DNA from: Mycobacterium sp. E2479
Lineage (GTDB): Bacteria; Actinomycetota; Actinomycetes; Mycobacteriales; Mycobacteriaceae
Direction: 5' to 3'
Assembly: GCF_001667925.1 (NCBI RefSeq)
Contig: NZ_LZJR01000051.1
Span: 1-38,222 of the forward strand
Length of the DNA stretch: 38,222 nt
The position numbers and the translations under genes are program-made. Within the stretch, counting starts at the first letter, position 1. The number at the start of each line of letters is the position of its first letter. This document shows positions 1 through 10,589 of the stretch, piece after piece. The notes beneath the pieces are model-generated. The model searched no databases, was not told where the DNA came from, and saw only the letters and a program-made list of their open reading frames with translations.

Positions 1-1284
1 GTGGCCGGCGGGCTGATGATCGTCGGCATCACCGGATCTTCGGGAAAGACCTCGACCAAGGACCTGGTGGCCGCCGTGCTGGCACCGCTCGGTGAGGTGG
101 TGGCCCCGCCCGGGTCGTTCAACAACGAACTGGGGCACCCGTGGACGGTGCTGCGCGCGACGGCGGACACCGACTACCTGGTTCTCGAGATGTCGGCCCG
201 CCATCCCGGAAACATCGCCGCGCTCGCAGAAATCGCCACGCCCTGCATCGGGGTGGTCCTCAACGTCGGCACAGCGCACCTGGGTGAGTTCGGCTCACGC
301 GAAGCCATCGCCCAGACGAAATCCGAACTGCCGCAGTCTGTTCCGGCTTCCGGCGTGGTGATCCTGAACGCCGATGATCCGGCCGTGGCGGCCATGGCGA
401 ACGTGACCGCCGCCCGCGTGGTCCGGGTCAGCCGTGCCGAGCACACCGACGCCGGCCCCAGCGACATGTGGGCCGGGCCGGTGTCACTCGACGAGCTGGC
501 CAGGCCGCGGTTCACGCTGCACCGGCGCGACACGTCCGGGGTGGCGCAGGTGTCCGTGCAACTCGGCGTCTACGGCGATCACCAGGTGGACAACGCGCTG
601 TGCGCCGCCGCGGTGGCGCTGGAATGCGGCGCCGACCTCGAACAGGTGGCGGCCGCACTCGCCGGCGCGGGCCCCGTGTCGCGGCACCGCATGCAGGTCA
701 CCACTCGCGCCGACGGGGTTACCGTGATCGACGACGCTTACAACGCCAACCCCGATTCCATGCGGGCCGGGTTGCAGGCGCTGGCCTGGATCGCCCACGG
801 CGGGGGCGAAGGCGGTGCGCATAGCCCCGCCGAAAAGCGCAGGAGCTGGGCCGTGCTCGGCGAGATGGCCGAGCTCGGTGAGGACGCGATAGTCGAGCAC
901 GATCGCATCGGCCGGCTCGCCGTGCGCTTAGATGTGTCTCGACTCGTTGTCGTGGGAAGTGGGAGGTCGATGAGCGCCATGCACCACGGAGCGGTCATGG
1001 AGGGTTCCTGGGGCGCAGCCGACAAAGGGGCCGTCAACGTCCCCGACAGCGACGCCGCCCTGGCGTTACTGCGGGCCGAGGTGCAACCCGGCGACGTCGT
1101 CCTGGTCAAGGCGTCCAACTCGGCGGGGCTCGGTGCGCTGGCCGACGCCTTGGCACGTGATGATCGCGAGGGCGGCGAAGCCGGGCGAAGCGGGTCGTCA
1201 CCATCAGAGCGTGATGATCGCGAGGGCGGCGAAGCCGGGCGAAGCGGGTCGTCACCATCAGAAGAGGGCGGGGCGCGCGCATGA
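1..1284 (+). CDS. murF: MurF, UDP-MurNAc-tripeptide:D-Ala-D-Ala ligase (5' partial)
   Basis: Cytoplasmic ATP-dependent ligase that adds D-Ala-D-Ala to UDP-MurNAc-tripeptide, the last soluble step of precursor synthesis. The window opens inside the gene: about 80 N-terminal residues of the usual ~510 are missing, and the first GTG is an internal Val codon rather than a start. The ATP loop [11 protein letters not shown] lies at visible residues 9-19. [10 protein letters not shown] and the C-terminal segment [11 protein letters not shown] are typical of MurF. The C-terminus is odd: two in-frame 18-residue repeats ([16 protein letters not shown]) precede the stop. The stop overlaps the mraY start as ATGA, so the two genes are probably translationally coupled. 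Identity is secure; only the 5' end is unseen. Confidence 0.96.
   Translation: MAGGLMIVGITGSSGKTSTKDLVAAVLAPLGEVVAPPGSFNNELGHPWTVLRATADTDYLVLEMSARHPGNIAALAEIATPCIGVVLNVGTAHLGEFGSREAIAQTKSELPQSVPASGVVILNADDPAVAAMANVTAARVVRVSRAEHTDAGPSDMWAGPVSLDELARPRFTLHRRDTSGVAQVSVQLGVYGDHQVDNALCAAAVALECGADLEQVAAALAGAGPVSRHRMQVTTRADGVTVIDDAYNANPDSMRAGLQALAWIAHGGGEGGAHSPAEKRRSWAVLGEMAELGEDAIVEHDRIGRLAVRLDVSRLVVVGSGRSMSAMHHGAVMEGSWGAADKGAVNVPDSDAALALLRAEVQPGDVVLVKASNSAGLGALADALARDDREGGEAGRSGSSPSERDDREGGEAGRSGSSPSEEGGARA
1156..1263 (+). repeat. Two-copy 54-bp tandem repeat, MIRU-like
   Basis: Two copies (1156-1209 and 1210-1263) differ at a single position, the last base. Each unit begins CGTGATGATCGCGAGG and ends GTCGTCACCATCAG, so its ends are roughly inverted (TGATGATC against GGTGACGA in reverse). 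The period is 18 codons, so the copies extend MurF in frame. The location, just before an ATGA stop/start overlap inside an operon, and the sequence style match mycobacterial interspersed repetitive units (MIRUs) as I recall them. The MIRU assignment is from memory; the repeat itself is seen directly. Confidence 0.8.
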
Positions 1285-2360
1285 GGCAGATCCTCATCGC
1301 CGTCGCCATCGCGCTGACCGTGTCAATCCTGCTGACCCCGGCACTGATCCGGTTGTTCACCCGGCAGGGATTCGGCCACCACACCCGCGAGGACGGGCCG
1401 CCGACCCACCACGCCAAACGGGGCACCCCGTCGATGGGCGGCGTGGCGATTCTGGCCGGCATCTGGGCGGGCTACCTGGGCACGCACCTGGCCGGGATGG
1501 CCTTCGACGGGGAAGGCGTCACCGTGTCGGGCCTGTTGGTGCTCGGCCTGGCCACCGTGCTCGGCGGCGTCGGATTCCTCGACGACCTGATCAAGATCCG
1601 CAGGTCGCGCAATCTCGGGTTGAACAAGACGGCCAAGACCGTCGGACAGGTTGCCGCCGCGGTGCTCTTCGGGGTGCTGGCGCTGCAGTTCCGCAGTAAC
1701 AGCGGCCTGACACCGGCCAGCGCGGACCTGTCCTATGTGCGCGAGATTGCCACCGTCACCCTGGCACCTGGCCTGTTCGTGTTGTTCTGTGTGGTCGTCG
1801 TGAGCGCCTGGTCCAACGCGGTCAACTTCACCGACGGCCTGGACGGGCTGGCCGCCGGGAGCATGGCGATGGTCACTGCCGCCTACGTGTTGATCACCTT
1901 CTGGCAGTACCGCAACGCCTGCGTCACCGCCCCCGGGCTGGGCTGCTACAACGTGCGCGATCCGCTGGACCTGGCGCTGGTCGCGGCCGCCACCGCGGGC
2001 GCCTGCATCGGCTTTTTGTGGTGGAACGCCGCGCCGGCCAAGATCTTCATGGGCGACACCGGGTCACTGGCCCTGGGCGGCATCATCGCCGGCATCTCGG
2101 TGACCAGCCGCACGGAGATCCTCGCCGTCGTGCTGGGTTCGCTGTTCGTCGCCGAGGTCAGCTCGGTTGTGTTGCAGATCTTGACTTTTCGCACCACCGG
2201 ACGACGCGTGTTCCGGATGGCACCCTTTCACCACCATTTCGAGCTGGCCGGCTGGGCCGAGACCACGGTCATCATCCGCTTCTGGCTGCTCACCGCGATC
2301 GCCTGCGGCCTGGGCGTTGCCCTCTTCTACGGTGAGTGGCTGGGCGCGATCGGTGCCTGA
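1281..2360 (+). CDS. mraY: MraY (MurX), phospho-MurNAc-pentapeptide transferase
   Basis: Integral membrane enzyme that transfers phospho-MurNAc-pentapeptide from UDP to decaprenyl phosphate to make lipid I. The product is 359 residues, the same as I recall for mycobacterial MurX. Multiple hydrophobic helices are spaced along it. Conserved family motifs are visible: GFLDDLIKI near residue 95, [12 protein letters not shown] near 182, [11 protein letters not shown] near 257 and the histidine-rich PFHHHFE near 315, where acidic and His residues bind Mg2+ and nucleotide. The ATG overlaps the murF stop (ATGA), and its own TGA overlaps the murD ATG, placing it mid-operon. The start is fixed by this overlap and by the expected length. 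Confidence 0.97.
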   Translation: MRQILIAVAIALTVSILLTPALIRLFTRQGFGHHTREDGPPTHHAKRGTPSMGGVAILAGIWAGYLGTHLAGMAFDGEGVTVSGLLVLGLATVLGGVGFLDDLIKIRRSRNLGLNKTAKTVGQVAAAVLFGVLALQFRSNSGLTPASADLSYVREIATVTLAPGLFVLFCVVVVSAWSNAVNFTDGLDGLAAGSMAMVTAAYVLITFWQYRNACVTAPGLGCYNVRDPLDLALVAAATAGACIGFLWWNAAPAKIFMGDTGSLALGGIIAGISVTSRTEILAVVLGSLFVAEVSSVVLQILTFRTTGRRVFRMAPFHHHFELAGWAETTVIIRFWLLTAIACGLGVALFYGEWLGAIGA

Positions 2361-3829
2361 TGAGCCCTCTTGAGGCCCCCCTAGACCCCTTGACGCCCGG
2401 CGCGCCGGTGCTGGTGGCCGGCGGCGGGGTGACGGGCAAGGCCGTGCTGGCGGCGCTGAGGAGATTCGGGGCCGCACCGACGCTGTGCGACGACGACCCG
2501 GACAGGCTGCGCGGCTACGCCGACGCGGGAGCGGCGACCGCGTCCACGTCTACGGCCATCGAGCAGATCTCGCGCTATGCCCTGGTGGTCGCCAGCCCCG
2601 GCTTCGCGCCCACCGCACCGCTGCTGGTCGCCGCGGCGGCGGCCGGGGTGCCGATCTGGGGTGACGTGGAGTTGGCCTGGCGGCTCGACGCGGCGGGCCA
2701 CTACGGGGCGCCACGCCGCTGGCTGGTGGTGACCGGGACGAACGGCAAGACGACCACCACGGCGATGCTGCACGCCATGCTGACCGCCGGCGGCCGCCGC
2801 AGCCTGCTGTGCGGCAACATCGGCGACCCGGTGCTCGACGTCTTGGAAGAACCGGCCGAGCTGCTGGCGGTCGAGCTGTCCAGTTTCCAATTGCATTGGG
2901 CCCCTTCGCTCAAACCCGAGGCCGGTGTGGTGCTCAACATCGCCGAAGACCACCTGGACTGGCATGGCAGCCTCGCGGCCTACGCCGCAGCGAAGGCGCG
3001 GGTGCTCGACGGCCGGGTGGCGGTGGTGGGCCTGGACGACGGCCGGGCGGCGGCGCTGCTGGACACCGCCCGGGCACCGGTGCGGGTCGGCTTCCGATTG
3101 GGCGAACCGGCGGCGGGGGAGCTGGGCGTGCGCGACGGCCGTCTGGTCGACCGCGCCTTCGCCGACGACCTGGCCTTGCTGCCGGTTGACTCCATCCCGG
3201 TGCCCGGGCCGGTCGGAGTGCTCGACACGCTGGCCGCCGCGGCGCTGGCCCGCTGCGTCGACGTGCCGGCCGAGGCGATCGCGGCCGCGATCGCCTCCTT
3301 CCGGGTGGGCCCGCACCGGGCCGAAGTCGTCGCCGTCGCCGACGGCATCGCCTACGTCGACGACTCCAAGGCCACCAACCCCCATGCCGCCGAGGCGTCC
3401 GTGCTGGCCTATCCACGCGTCGTCTGGATCGCCGGCGGTCTGCTCAAGGGTGCGTCGGTCGACGCCGAGGTCGCCAGGATGTCGTCGCACCTGGTCGGGG
3501 CGGTGCTTATCGGCCGAGATCGGCAACAGGTTGCACACGCGTTATCGCGACACGCGCCGGATGTCCCCGTCCTGCAGGTTGTGACAGGCGAGGATGCTGA
3601 TATGGATGCGACTGCTGTGGTTTTTGAGGCAGATGTGACAGAAGTGCAACAGTCGGGCCACGACTTGGCCACGGCGGTGATGAACGCGGCGGTGGCCGCG
3701 GCACGTACCCTGGCCAAGCCCGGTGACACCGTCCTGCTGGCGCCCGCCGGCGCATCGTTCGACCAATTCGCGGGTTACGCCGATCGTGGCGACGCATTCG
3801 CGTCCGCCGTGCGCGCGGCGCTGCGGTAG
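2360..3829 (+). CDS. murD: MurD, UDP-MurNAc-L-Ala:D-Glu ligase
   Basis: Cytoplasmic ligase adding D-Glu to UDP-MurNAc-L-Ala. The ATG at 2360 shares a base with the mraY stop (TGATG) and gives 489 residues, close to the M. tuberculosis protein; an in-frame GTG at 2336 would add eight residues lying inside mraY and is less likely. The N-terminal Rossmann-like segment [12 protein letters not shown] lies near residue 17, the ATP loop [10 protein letters not shown] at 125-134, and the substrate or Mg2+ site segments ELSSFQL and [10 protein letters not shown] follow. The C-terminal domain has [10 protein letters not shown]. Around 3570-3660 the DNA is less GC-rich and the protein ([18 protein letters not shown]) departs from what I recall in relatives. 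Confidence 0.96.
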   Translation: MSPLEAPLDPLTPGAPVLVAGGGVTGKAVLAALRRFGAAPTLCDDDPDRLRGYADAGAATASTSTAIEQISRYALVVASPGFAPTAPLLVAAAAAGVPIWGDVELAWRLDAAGHYGAPRRWLVVTGTNGKTTTTAMLHAMLTAGGRRSLLCGNIGDPVLDVLEEPAELLAVELSSFQLHWAPSLKPEAGVVLNIAEDHLDWHGSLAAYAAAKARVLDGRVAVVGLDDGRAAALLDTARAPVRVGFRLGEPAAGELGVRDGRLVDRAFADDLALLPVDSIPVPGPVGVLDTLAAAALARCVDVPAEAIAAAIASFRVGPHRAEVVAVADGIAYVDDSKATNPHAAEASVLAYPRVVWIAGGLLKGASVDAEVARMSSHLVGAVLIGRDRQQVAHALSRHAPDVPVLQVVTGEDADMDATAVVFEADVTEVQQSGHDLATAVMNAAVAAARTLAKPGDTVLLAPAGASFDQFAGYADRGDAFASAVRAALR

Positions 3830-3837
3830 GGCGGGGC

Positions 3838-5493
3838 GTGGGTAACGCACTGACCCGGTTGCTTGGCCGGGGCAAAGACACCACCGAGATCGCCGCGGCC
3901 GAGCCCGGACCGGTCGACGACGCCACGGACGACACCGCGGAAGCCGATGGCAAAAAGGCCGCCAAGCCGCAAAAGGCCAAGAAAGACAAGACCCCCGCCA
4001 AAGATGGCGGTTCGCACGGCCGGTTCGGCGCCTGGCTGGGCCGGCCCATGACGTCGTTTCACCTGATCATCGCTGTGGCCGGGTTGCTGACCACGCTGGG
4101 CCTGATCATGGTGCTGTCGGCGTCGGGCGTGCGGTCCTACGACGCCGACGGGTCGGCCTGGGTGATCTTCGGCAAGCAGGTGCTGTGGACCGTGATCGGC
4201 CTCGTCGCCTGCTACGCCTCGCTGCGGATGTCCGTGCGGTTCATCCGTCGCGTCGCGTTCACCGGCTACGTCGTCACCGTCATCCTGCTGGTGCTGGTGC
4301 TCGTTCCCGGAATCGGCAACCTGGCCAACGGATCTCGTAAGTGGTTCGTGGTCGCGGGATTCTCGATGCAGCCGTCCGAGCTGGCCAAAATCGCTTTCGC
4401 GATATGGGGCGCCCACATGCTGGCCGCCCGTCGTCTCGAGCGGGGCAGTCTGCGCGAACTGCTGATCCCGCTGGTGCCGGCGGCGGTGATCGCGCTGGCC
4501 CTGATCGTGGCACAGCCCGACCTGGGGCAGACCGTATCGCTGGGCATCATCCTGCTGGCTTTGCTGTGGTACGCGGGACTGCCGCTGCGCGTCTTCGTCA
4601 CCTCATTGCTGGCGGTCTTCGTGGCCGGCGCCGTCCTGGCCATGTCGGCCGGGTACCGATCGGAGCGGGTGCGGTCCTGGATCAATCCCGAAAACGACCC
4701 GCAGGACACCGGCTACCAGGCCCGACAGGCCAAATTCGCGCTGGCGCACGGCGGTGTCTTCGGCGATGGCCTGGGCCAGGGCGTGGCCAAATGGAATTAC
4801 CTGCCCAACGCCCACAACGACTTCATCTTCGCGATCATCGGCGAAGAGCTCGGTTTCGTCGGTGCGTTCGCGCTGCTGGTGCTGTTCGGCCTGTTCGCCT
4901 ACACGGGGATGCGGATAGCCCGCCGCTCGGCCGACCCATTCCTGCGGCTGCTGACCGCCACCACGACCATGTGGGTGCTGGGCCAGGCGTTCATCAACAT
5001 CGGCTACGTGATCGGCATCCTCCCGGTCACCGGTATTCAGCTGCCGCTCATTTCTGCCGGTGGAACCTCCACCGCGGCAACACTTTTCATGATCGGCATC
5101 ATGGCCAACGCGGCTCGTCACGAACCCGAGGCGGTGGCCGCGCTGCGCGCCGGCCGCGACGACAAGATGAACCGGATCCTGCGGCTGCCGCTGCCCGAGC
5201 CGTACTCGCCCACGCGCCTGGAATCCTCCCGCGATCGCAAGCGCGCTCGTCCGAAGTCACCGGAAACGTCGCGTAAGGCGGCTGGCACGCCCGGGCGCAA
5301 GACTCCCCGCAAGACCGAACCGCCGCCGCGGCCGGCGCCAGCGCGAACGGCCGGTCGGCCGGCTCGCCAGACTGGCGGCAGCGCCCGATCACGGGCGAGG
5401 CATCATGGATCTGGCCAACGCCGCGTCAGTCAGGCGGCCGGCCAGCGTCAACCACGACGCGCTCGCGCACTGGAAGGTCAGCGTTACGGGTGA
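3838..5493 (+). CDS. ftsW: FtsW, septal SEDS glycosyltransferase
   Basis: Polytopic SEDS-family membrane protein, regarded as the septal peptidoglycan polymerase that works with a class B PBP. The product is 551 residues. A charged Lys/Asp/Ala-rich cytoplasmic N-terminus (about 65 residues) is followed by about ten hydrophobic helices, then a long basic, Pro/Arg-rich C-terminal tail from about residue 440 that ends ALEGQRYG, as in M. tuberculosis FtsW. Conserved SEDS stretches include [40 protein letters not shown] and [13 protein letters not shown]. The GTG start lies 8 bases after the murD stop, behind a purine-rich AGGGCGGGG; a downstream start cannot be ruled out. Its TGA overlaps the murG GTG. 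Confidence 0.95.
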   Translation: MGNALTRLLGRGKDTTEIAAAEPGPVDDATDDTAEADGKKAAKPQKAKKDKTPAKDGGSHGRFGAWLGRPMTSFHLIIAVAGLLTTLGLIMVLSASGVRSYDADGSAWVIFGKQVLWTVIGLVACYASLRMSVRFIRRVAFTGYVVTVILLVLVLVPGIGNLANGSRKWFVVAGFSMQPSELAKIAFAIWGAHMLAARRLERGSLRELLIPLVPAAVIALALIVAQPDLGQTVSLGIILLALLWYAGLPLRVFVTSLLAVFVAGAVLAMSAGYRSERVRSWINPENDPQDTGYQARQAKFALAHGGVFGDGLGQGVAKWNYLPNAHNDFIFAIIGEELGFVGAFALLVLFGLFAYTGMRIARRSADPFLRLLTATTTMWVLGQAFINIGYVIGILPVTGIQLPLISAGGTSTAATLFMIGIMANAARHEPEAVAALRAGRDDKMNRILRLPLPEPYSPTRLESSRDRKRARPKSPETSRKAAGTPGRKTPRKTEPPPRPAPARTAGRPARQTGGSARSRARHHGSGQRRVSQAAGQRQPRRARALEGQRYG

Positions 5494-6716
5494 ACAACAC
5501 GGTCGACAAGCAGACCGGCGGGCGGGGGGGAAACCCTTTGCCCGCCGGTGCCGCGTTGTCGCCTTTTAAGCCTCTCAAGCCACTGTCGGTGGTGCTCGCC
5601 GGTGGTGGAACCGCCGGCCATGTCGAGCCGGCAATGGCCGTCGCCGACGCGCTGAGCGCTCTCGATCCCCAGGTCAGGATCACCGCGCTGGGCACCGCCC
5701 GGGGGCTGGAGACCCGGTTGGTCCCCGAACGCGGCTACGACCTCGAGCTGATCACTCCGGTGCCGCTGCCGCGCAAACCCAGTGGCGACCTGGCCCGGCT
5801 GCCGTCGCGGGTGTGGCGGGCGGTCCGGGAAACCCGTGCCGTGCTCAGCGCGGTCGACGCCGACGTGGTGATCGGTTTCGGTGGGTACGTGGCGCTGCCG
5901 GCCTATCTCGCCGCGCGCGGTGTCTCGTCGCGCAAGCGCCGGGTCCCGGTGGTGATTCACGAAGCCAATGCCAGCGCCGGGCTGGCCAACCGGGTCGGCG
6001 CCCGCACCGCCGAGCGGGTGCTCTCCGCGGTGGCCGATTGCGGGTTGCCGGGCGCCGAGGTGGTCGGGATGCCGGTGCGCGAGGCCATCACCTCATTGGA
6101 CCGCGCGGCGCTGCGCGACGAGGCGCGCCGCTACTTCGGTTTCGCCGACGACGCCCGGGTGTTGCTGGTGTTCGGCGGCTCGCAGGGCGCGGTCTCGCTG
6201 AACCGGGCGGTCTCCGGGGCGGCCGCCGAGCTGGCCGCCGCCCGCGTGGCCGTCCTGCATGCGCACGGCCCCAAGAACACGCTCGACCTGCGCGCACCCC
6301 AGCCGGGAGACCCGCCGTACGTGGCGGTTCCCTACCTCGACCGGATGGACCTCGCCTATTCGGCCGCCGACCTGGTGATCTGCCGGTCCGGTGCGATGAC
6401 GGTCGCAGAGGTCTCCGCGGTGGGATTGCCGGCCATCTACGTGCCCCTACCGATCGGCAACGGCGAGCAGCGGCTCAACGCCCTGCCGGTGGTCAACGCC
6501 GGCGGCGGCATGATCGTTGCCGACGCCGACCTGACGCCCGAGCTGGTCGCCCGCGAAGTAGCGCGGTTGACGGGCGACCCGGCGCGGCTGGCGGCCATGA
6601 CCACCGCCGCCGCGCGAGTGGGACATCCCGATGCGGCGCGCCAGGTCGCCCAGGCGGCACTGGACATCGCCAGGCACGCGCGGCTCGGCCGCTCGGCGGC
6701 CGGAGGGAAGCCGTGA
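5490..6716 (+). CDS. murG: MurG, lipid II GlcNAc transferase
   Basis: Membrane-associated glycosyltransferase (GT28) that adds GlcNAc to lipid I to make lipid II. The product is 408 residues. The GTG start overlaps the ftsW stop (GTGA). The first ~30 residues are a variable leader, followed by the family signature [21 protein letters not shown] near residue 32. Later motifs include [30 protein letters not shown], the C-domain loop [15 protein letters not shown] and the UDP-GlcNAc site [23 protein letters not shown] with NGEQRLNA. The stop overlaps the murC GTG. All key motifs are intact. Confidence 0.96.
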   Translation: MNNTVDKQTGGRGGNPLPAGAALSPFKPLKPLSVVLAGGGTAGHVEPAMAVADALSALDPQVRITALGTARGLETRLVPERGYDLELITPVPLPRKPSGDLARLPSRVWRAVRETRAVLSAVDADVVIGFGGYVALPAYLAARGVSSRKRRVPVVIHEANASAGLANRVGARTAERVLSAVADCGLPGAEVVGMPVREAITSLDRAALRDEARRYFGFADDARVLLVFGGSQGAVSLNRAVSGAAAELAAARVAVLHAHGPKNTLDLRAPQPGDPPYVAVPYLDRMDLAYSAADLVICRSGAMTVAEVSAVGLPAIYVPLPIGNGEQRLNALPVVNAGGGMIVADADLTPELVAREVARLTGDPARLAAMTTAAARVGHPDAARQVAQAALDIARHARLGRSAAGGKP

Positions 6717-8179
6717 GCACCGACCAGCTGCCGCCCGAGCTACAGCGGGTGCACATGGTCGGCATCGGGGGAGCCGGCATGTCGGGCATCGCCCGCATCC
6801 TGCTCGACCGCGGCGGCCTGGTATCCGGCTCGGATGCCAAGGAGTCCCGCGGCATTCACGCGCTGCGCGCCCGGGGCGCGCAGATCAACATCGGGCACGA
6901 CGCGGCCTCGCTTGATCTCTTGCCCGGCGGCGCCACCGCGGTCATCACGACGCACGCCGCGATCCCGAAAACCAACCCCGAGCTCGTCGAGGCCCGCCGG
7001 CGCGGCATCCCGGTGATCCTGCGGCCCGCGGTACTGGCCAAGCTGATGAACGGGCGCACCACCCTGATGGTCACCGGCACCCATGGCAAGACGACGACGA
7101 CGTCGATGTTGATCGTGGCGCTGCAGCACTGTGGGCGTGACCCGTCCTTCGCGGTCGGTGGCGAGATGGGGGAGGCAGGCACCAACGCCCACCACGGCAG
7201 CGGCGACTGCTTCGTGGCGGAGGCCGACGAAAGTGACGGCTCGCTGCTGGAATACACGCCCAACGTCGCGGTGGTCACCAACATCGAGACCGACCACTTG
7301 GACTTCTACGGCAGCGCCGACGCCTACGTCGCCGTGTTCGACGCCTTCGTGGAGCGACTGGCCCCGGGCGGGGCGCTGGTGGTGTGCGTCGACGACCCGG
7401 GGGCGGCCGAGTTGGCACGGCGCACGGCCGAGCTGGGCATCCGGGTCCTGCGATATGGATCCGCGGGTTCCGGCGACGAACTGGTCGCGACATTGGCATC
7501 GTGGCAACAGCAGGGCACCGAAGCCGTCGCGCAGATTCGGCTGGCCCCCGAGCTGGACCCGGAGCAGCATCCGCGGGTGATGCGGTTGTCCGTGCCCGGC
7601 CGTCACATGGCGCTCAACGCGATGGGCGCGCTAGTGGCGGCGATCGAGATCGGCGCCCCGGTCGACGCGGTGCTGGACGGCCTGGCCGGCTTCGAGGGCG
7701 TGCGCCGCCGATTCGAATTGGTCGGTGGTGCGGCCTCGGTGCGGGTGTTCGACGACTACGCCCACCACCCCACGGAGATCACCGCCACGCTGGCGGCGGT
7801 CCGCACCCTGCTCGAGCAGAGCGGTGACGGCCGCAGCATCGCGGTGTTTCAGCCCCATTTGTATTCGCGGACAAAGGCTTTTGCCGAGGAGTTCGGGCGC
7901 GCGCTGAATGCGGCGGACGAGGTTTTCGTTCTCGACGTCTACGGAGCCCGCGAACAACCGCTGGCCGGCGTCAGCGGGGCCAGCGTCGCAGAGCACGTCA
8001 GTGCGCCGGTGCGCTATCTCCCGCACTTCTCCGCGGCCGCCGAGCAGGTCGCCGCCGTCGCCGGGCCCGGTGACGTGATCGTCACCATGGGAGCCGGCGA
8101 TGTGACGCTGTTGGGGCCCGAGATCGTCACGGCTCTGCGCGTGCGGGCCAATCGCAGCGCCCCCGGGGCGTTGCGATGA
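6713..8179 (+). CDS. murC: MurC, UDP-MurNAc:L-Ala ligase
   Basis: Cytoplasmic ligase that adds L-Ala, the first residue of the stem peptide. The GTG at 6713 overlaps the murG TGA and sits after GGAGGGAAG, a strong ribosome binding site; the open frame extends far upstream inside murG, but those codons are shadow. The product is 488 residues. Motifs: N-terminal nucleotide fold [16 protein letters not shown] near residue 12, ATP loop [10 protein letters not shown] near 120, EADESDGS near 165, ETDHLDFYG near 193 and [10 protein letters not shown] near 347. The C-terminus ends [15 protein letters not shown] and beyond. The TGA overlaps the ftsQ ATG. Confidence 0.97.
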   Translation: MSTDQLPPELQRVHMVGIGGAGMSGIARILLDRGGLVSGSDAKESRGIHALRARGAQINIGHDAASLDLLPGGATAVITTHAAIPKTNPELVEARRRGIPVILRPAVLAKLMNGRTTLMVTGTHGKTTTTSMLIVALQHCGRDPSFAVGGEMGEAGTNAHHGSGDCFVAEADESDGSLLEYTPNVAVVTNIETDHLDFYGSADAYVAVFDAFVERLAPGGALVVCVDDPGAAELARRTAELGIRVLRYGSAGSGDELVATLASWQQQGTEAVAQIRLAPELDPEQHPRVMRLSVPGRHMALNAMGALVAAIEIGAPVDAVLDGLAGFEGVRRRFELVGGAASVRVFDDYAHHPTEITATLAAVRTLLEQSGDGRSIAVFQPHLYSRTKAFAEEFGRALNAADEVFVLDVYGAREQPLAGVSGASVAEHVSAPVRYLPHFSAAAEQVAAVAGPGDVIVTMGAGDVTLLGPEIVTALRVRANRSAPGALR

Positions 8180-9150
8180 CGCAACCGGACGACCCCGTCC
8201 CGGCCAACCTGGTTGGCGAACAAGCCGGAGCCCAGCCTGCTGGCGACAACCCGGTCACCGAGCCGCTCGTCACCGGAACCAGCGAGGGCCAGCCGGACCG
8301 CGCGGCTGACGATCACGAGGCGGCACAGGCCGAGGTAGAGGGGCCACGCCGACGCGCCCGCCGGGAGCGGGCCGAACGCCGCGCCGCCCAGGCCCGCGCC
8401 AGGGCCATCGAAGACGCGCGCCGCGAGGCGAAGCGCCGGGCCAGCGGACGGCTGGCCACTGAACCCAAACCCGTTGCACGGGGCGTCGTTCGGGGCCTCA
8501 AGATGCTGCTGGCAACCGTCCTGCTGGTGATCGTCGGCGTCGGGCTGGCGTTGATCCTCTATTTCACGCCCGCGATGGCGGCCCGCAACATCGTGGTCGT
8601 CGGCACCGGGGTGGTGACCCGCGAAGAGGTCCTGGATGCGGCGCGGGTGCGGCCCGGAACGCCGTTGCTGCAGATCAACACCAGCCAGGTGGCAGACCGG
8701 GTGGCCGCGATCCGGCGGGTGGCCAGCGCGCGGGTGCAGCGCCAGTATCCGTCGGCGCTGCGGATCACCATCGTCGAGCGAGTCCCGGTGGCCGTCAAGG
8801 ACTTTCCCGACGGTCCGCATCTTTTCGACCGGGACGGAGTCGACTTCGCTACGGCGCCGCCGCCACCGGCGCTGCCGTATTTAGATGTCGCCGATCCGGG
8901 CCCGGACGATCCGGCCACCAAGGCGGCCCTGCAGGTGCTCACCGCGTTGCGTCCCGAGGTCGAGGGCCAGGTCGGCCACGTCGCCGCGCCGTCGGTCGCC
9001 TCGATCACGCTGACGCTGGGCGATGGCCGGGTGGTGATCTGGGGTACCACCGACCGCACCGACGAGAAGGCCGAAAAGCTGGCCGCGCTGCTGACCCAGC
9101 CCGGCAAGGTCTACGACGTGTCCAGCCCGGACCTGCCGACGGTCAAGTAG
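8176..9150 (+). CDS. ftsQ: FtsQ, divisome membrane protein with POTRA domain
   Basis: Single-pass divisome protein that links early and late division proteins. The product is 324 residues. A long cytoplasmic N-terminus (about 108 residues) rich in Arg, Ala and Glu is typical of mycobacterial FtsQ. One transmembrane helix follows ([20 protein letters not shown], about residues 112-131). The extracytoplasmic POTRA domain starts around [19 protein letters not shown], with [20 protein letters not shown] and [19 protein letters not shown] characteristic of the family. The ATG overlaps the murC stop. It is the last gene of the tightly overlapped block; 271 bases separate it from ftsZ. Confidence 0.94.
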   Translation: MTQPDDPVPANLVGEQAGAQPAGDNPVTEPLVTGTSEGQPDRAADDHEAAQAEVEGPRRRARRERAERRAAQARARAIEDARREAKRRASGRLATEPKPVARGVVRGLKMLLATVLLVIVGVGLALILYFTPAMAARNIVVVGTGVVTREEVLDAARVRPGTPLLQINTSQVADRVAAIRRVASARVQRQYPSALRITIVERVPVAVKDFPDGPHLFDRDGVDFATAPPPPALPYLDVADPGPDDPATKAALQVLTALRPEVEGQVGHVAAPSVASITLTLGDGRVVIWGTTDRTDEKAEKLAALLTQPGKVYDVSSPDLPTVK

Positions 9151-9243
9151 CGATCTTCATCACGTCGGCGCGCTCGGTGTTCGGGGACCAGCGCGCACGC
9201 CGCCCGCCACGCCAAAATTGCCCAAAATTTGCGGGACGCGTGT

Positions 9244-9272
9244 CGGCGCGCCTGCGGGGTTAGGGCGCGCCG
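9244..9272 (+). terminator. GC-rich hairpin between ftsQ and ftsZ
   Basis: CGGCGCGCC (9244-9252) and GGCGCGCCG (9264-9272) form a perfect 9-bp stem with an 11-base loop. No T-run follows, so it would be an actinobacterial-style terminator lacking a U-tract, or an attenuator between the upstream operon and the ftsZ promoter region. The structure is seen; the termination role is inferred. Confidence 0.4.
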
Positions 9273-9303
9273 TGCCCATACCGTTCTGGTTGCGCGGAAC
9301 TAC

Positions 9304-9327
9304 TTGACATAACTCTAACTCTATGGT
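9304..9327 (+). promoter_or_regulatory. Candidate ftsZ promoter
   Basis: A perfect TTGACA lies at 9304-9309 and a TANNNT-type -10 (TATGGT) at 9322-9327, with a spacer of only 12 bases, so they may belong to different promoters. Transcription from the -10 would start near 9334 and leave a leader of about 90 bases with a strong GGGAGGAAG ribosome binding site at 9406-9414. Mycobacterial ftsZ is known to have several promoters in this spacer; which one is used cannot be read from sequence. Confidence 0.4.
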
Positions 9328-9421
9328 TGAGGTTGAGGGTTTGCCAGGGAGGACCGCGAACGTCCGGAGGAGCCCACCGCCGGGAGAGCTGAGCCAAGCC
9401 CATCAGGGAGGAAGACGAATG

Positions 9422-10579
9422 ATGACCCCCCCGCATAACTACCTGGCCGTCATCAAGGTCGTGGGTATCGGTGGCGGCGGCGTCAACGCCGTCAACCGGA
9501 TGATCGAACAAGGCCTCAAAGGCGTGGAGTTCATCGCGATCAACACCGACGCGCAGGCGCTGTTGATGAGCGATGCCGACGTCAAACTCGACGTCGGGCG
9601 CGAATCCACGCGTGGCCTGGGGGCCGGGGCGGACCCGGAAGTCGGCCGCAAGGCCGCCGAGGACGCCAAGGATGAGATCGAAGAGCTGCTCCGGGGCGCT
9701 GACATGGTCTTCGTCACCGCCGGTGAGGGCGGTGGGACCGGGACCGGCGGGGCGCCCGTCGTCGCCAGCATCGCGCGCAAGCTGGGCGCGTTGACGGTGG
9801 GTGTGGTCACCCGGCCGTTCTCCTTCGAAGGCAAGCGGCGCGGAAACCAGGCCGAGAGCGGCATAGCGGCGCTGCGCGAGAGTTGCGACACCCTGATCGT
9901 GATTCCCAACGACCGGCTGCTGCAGATGGGCGACGCCGCGGTGTCGCTGATGGACGCCTTCCGCAGCGCCGACGAGGTGCTGCTCAACGGCGTTCAGGGC
10001 ATCACCGACTTGATCACCACTCCGGGCCTGATCAACGTGGACTTCGCCGACGTCAAGGGCATCATGTCGGGCGCGGGTACGGCCCTGATGGGTATTGGTT
10101 CCGCCCGCGGCGAGGGCCGTTCGCTCAAGGCCGCCGAGATCGCCATCAATTCGCCACTGCTGGAAGCCTCGATGGAAGGCGCCCATGGCGTGCTGATGTC
10201 GATCGCCGGCGGCAGCGACCTGGGCTTGTTCGAGATCAACGAGGCGGCCTCGCTGGTGCAGGACGCCGCCCATCAGGACGCCAACATCATCTTCGGCACC
10301 GTGATCGACGATTCGCTGGGCGATGAGGTGCGCGTCACGGTCATCGCCGCGGGCTTCGATGCCACCGGCGCCGGGCGTAAGCCCGTGATCGGCGGCAGCG
10401 ATAAGGAGGAAAAGACCGGCGGTGCCCACCGGATCGAGTCGGCGAGGGCGGGCAAGCTCACCTCGACCCTGTTCGAACCGGTCGACGCGGTAAGCGTGCC
10501 GGTCCACACCAACGGATCGACGTTGAATATTGGCGGCGATGACGATGACGTCGACGTGCCGCCGTTCATGCGCCGCTGA
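9422..10579 (+). CDS. ftsZ: FtsZ, tubulin-like division GTPase
   Basis: Cytoskeletal GTPase that forms the Z ring. The product is 385 residues from the ATG at 9422; an adjacent in-frame ATG at 9419 is equally well placed behind GGAGG (9407-9411), and relatives start MTPPHNY. The nucleotide-binding segment [13 protein letters not shown] lies near residue 16, the tubulin signature [10 protein letters not shown] near 103, and the T7-loop region [20 protein letters not shown] near 202. The disordered linker carries a six-residue insertion (IGGSDKEEK region) compared with the 379-residue M. tuberculosis protein. The conserved tail [12 protein letters not shown], which binds SepF and FtsW in mycobacteria, is intact. 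Confidence 0.98.
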   Translation: MTPPHNYLAVIKVVGIGGGGVNAVNRMIEQGLKGVEFIAINTDAQALLMSDADVKLDVGRESTRGLGAGADPEVGRKAAEDAKDEIEELLRGADMVFVTAGEGGGTGTGGAPVVASIARKLGALTVGVVTRPFSFEGKRRGNQAESGIAALRESCDTLIVIPNDRLLQMGDAAVSLMDAFRSADEVLLNGVQGITDLITTPGLINVDFADVKGIMSGAGTALMGIGSARGEGRSLKAAEIAINSPLLEASMEGAHGVLMSIAGGSDLGLFEINEAASLVQDAAHQDANIIFGTVIDDSLGDEVRVTVIAAGFDATGAGRKPVIGGSDKEEKTGGAHRIESARAGKLTSTLFEPVDAVSVPVHTNGSTLNIGGDDDDVDVPPFMRR

Positions 10580-10589
10580 GGGTCTCAAT

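Noticed and set aside
5813..6712. Upstream extension of the murC frame
   Set aside because: These codons lie inside murG in another frame; murC has a clear GTG with a ribosome binding site at 6713.
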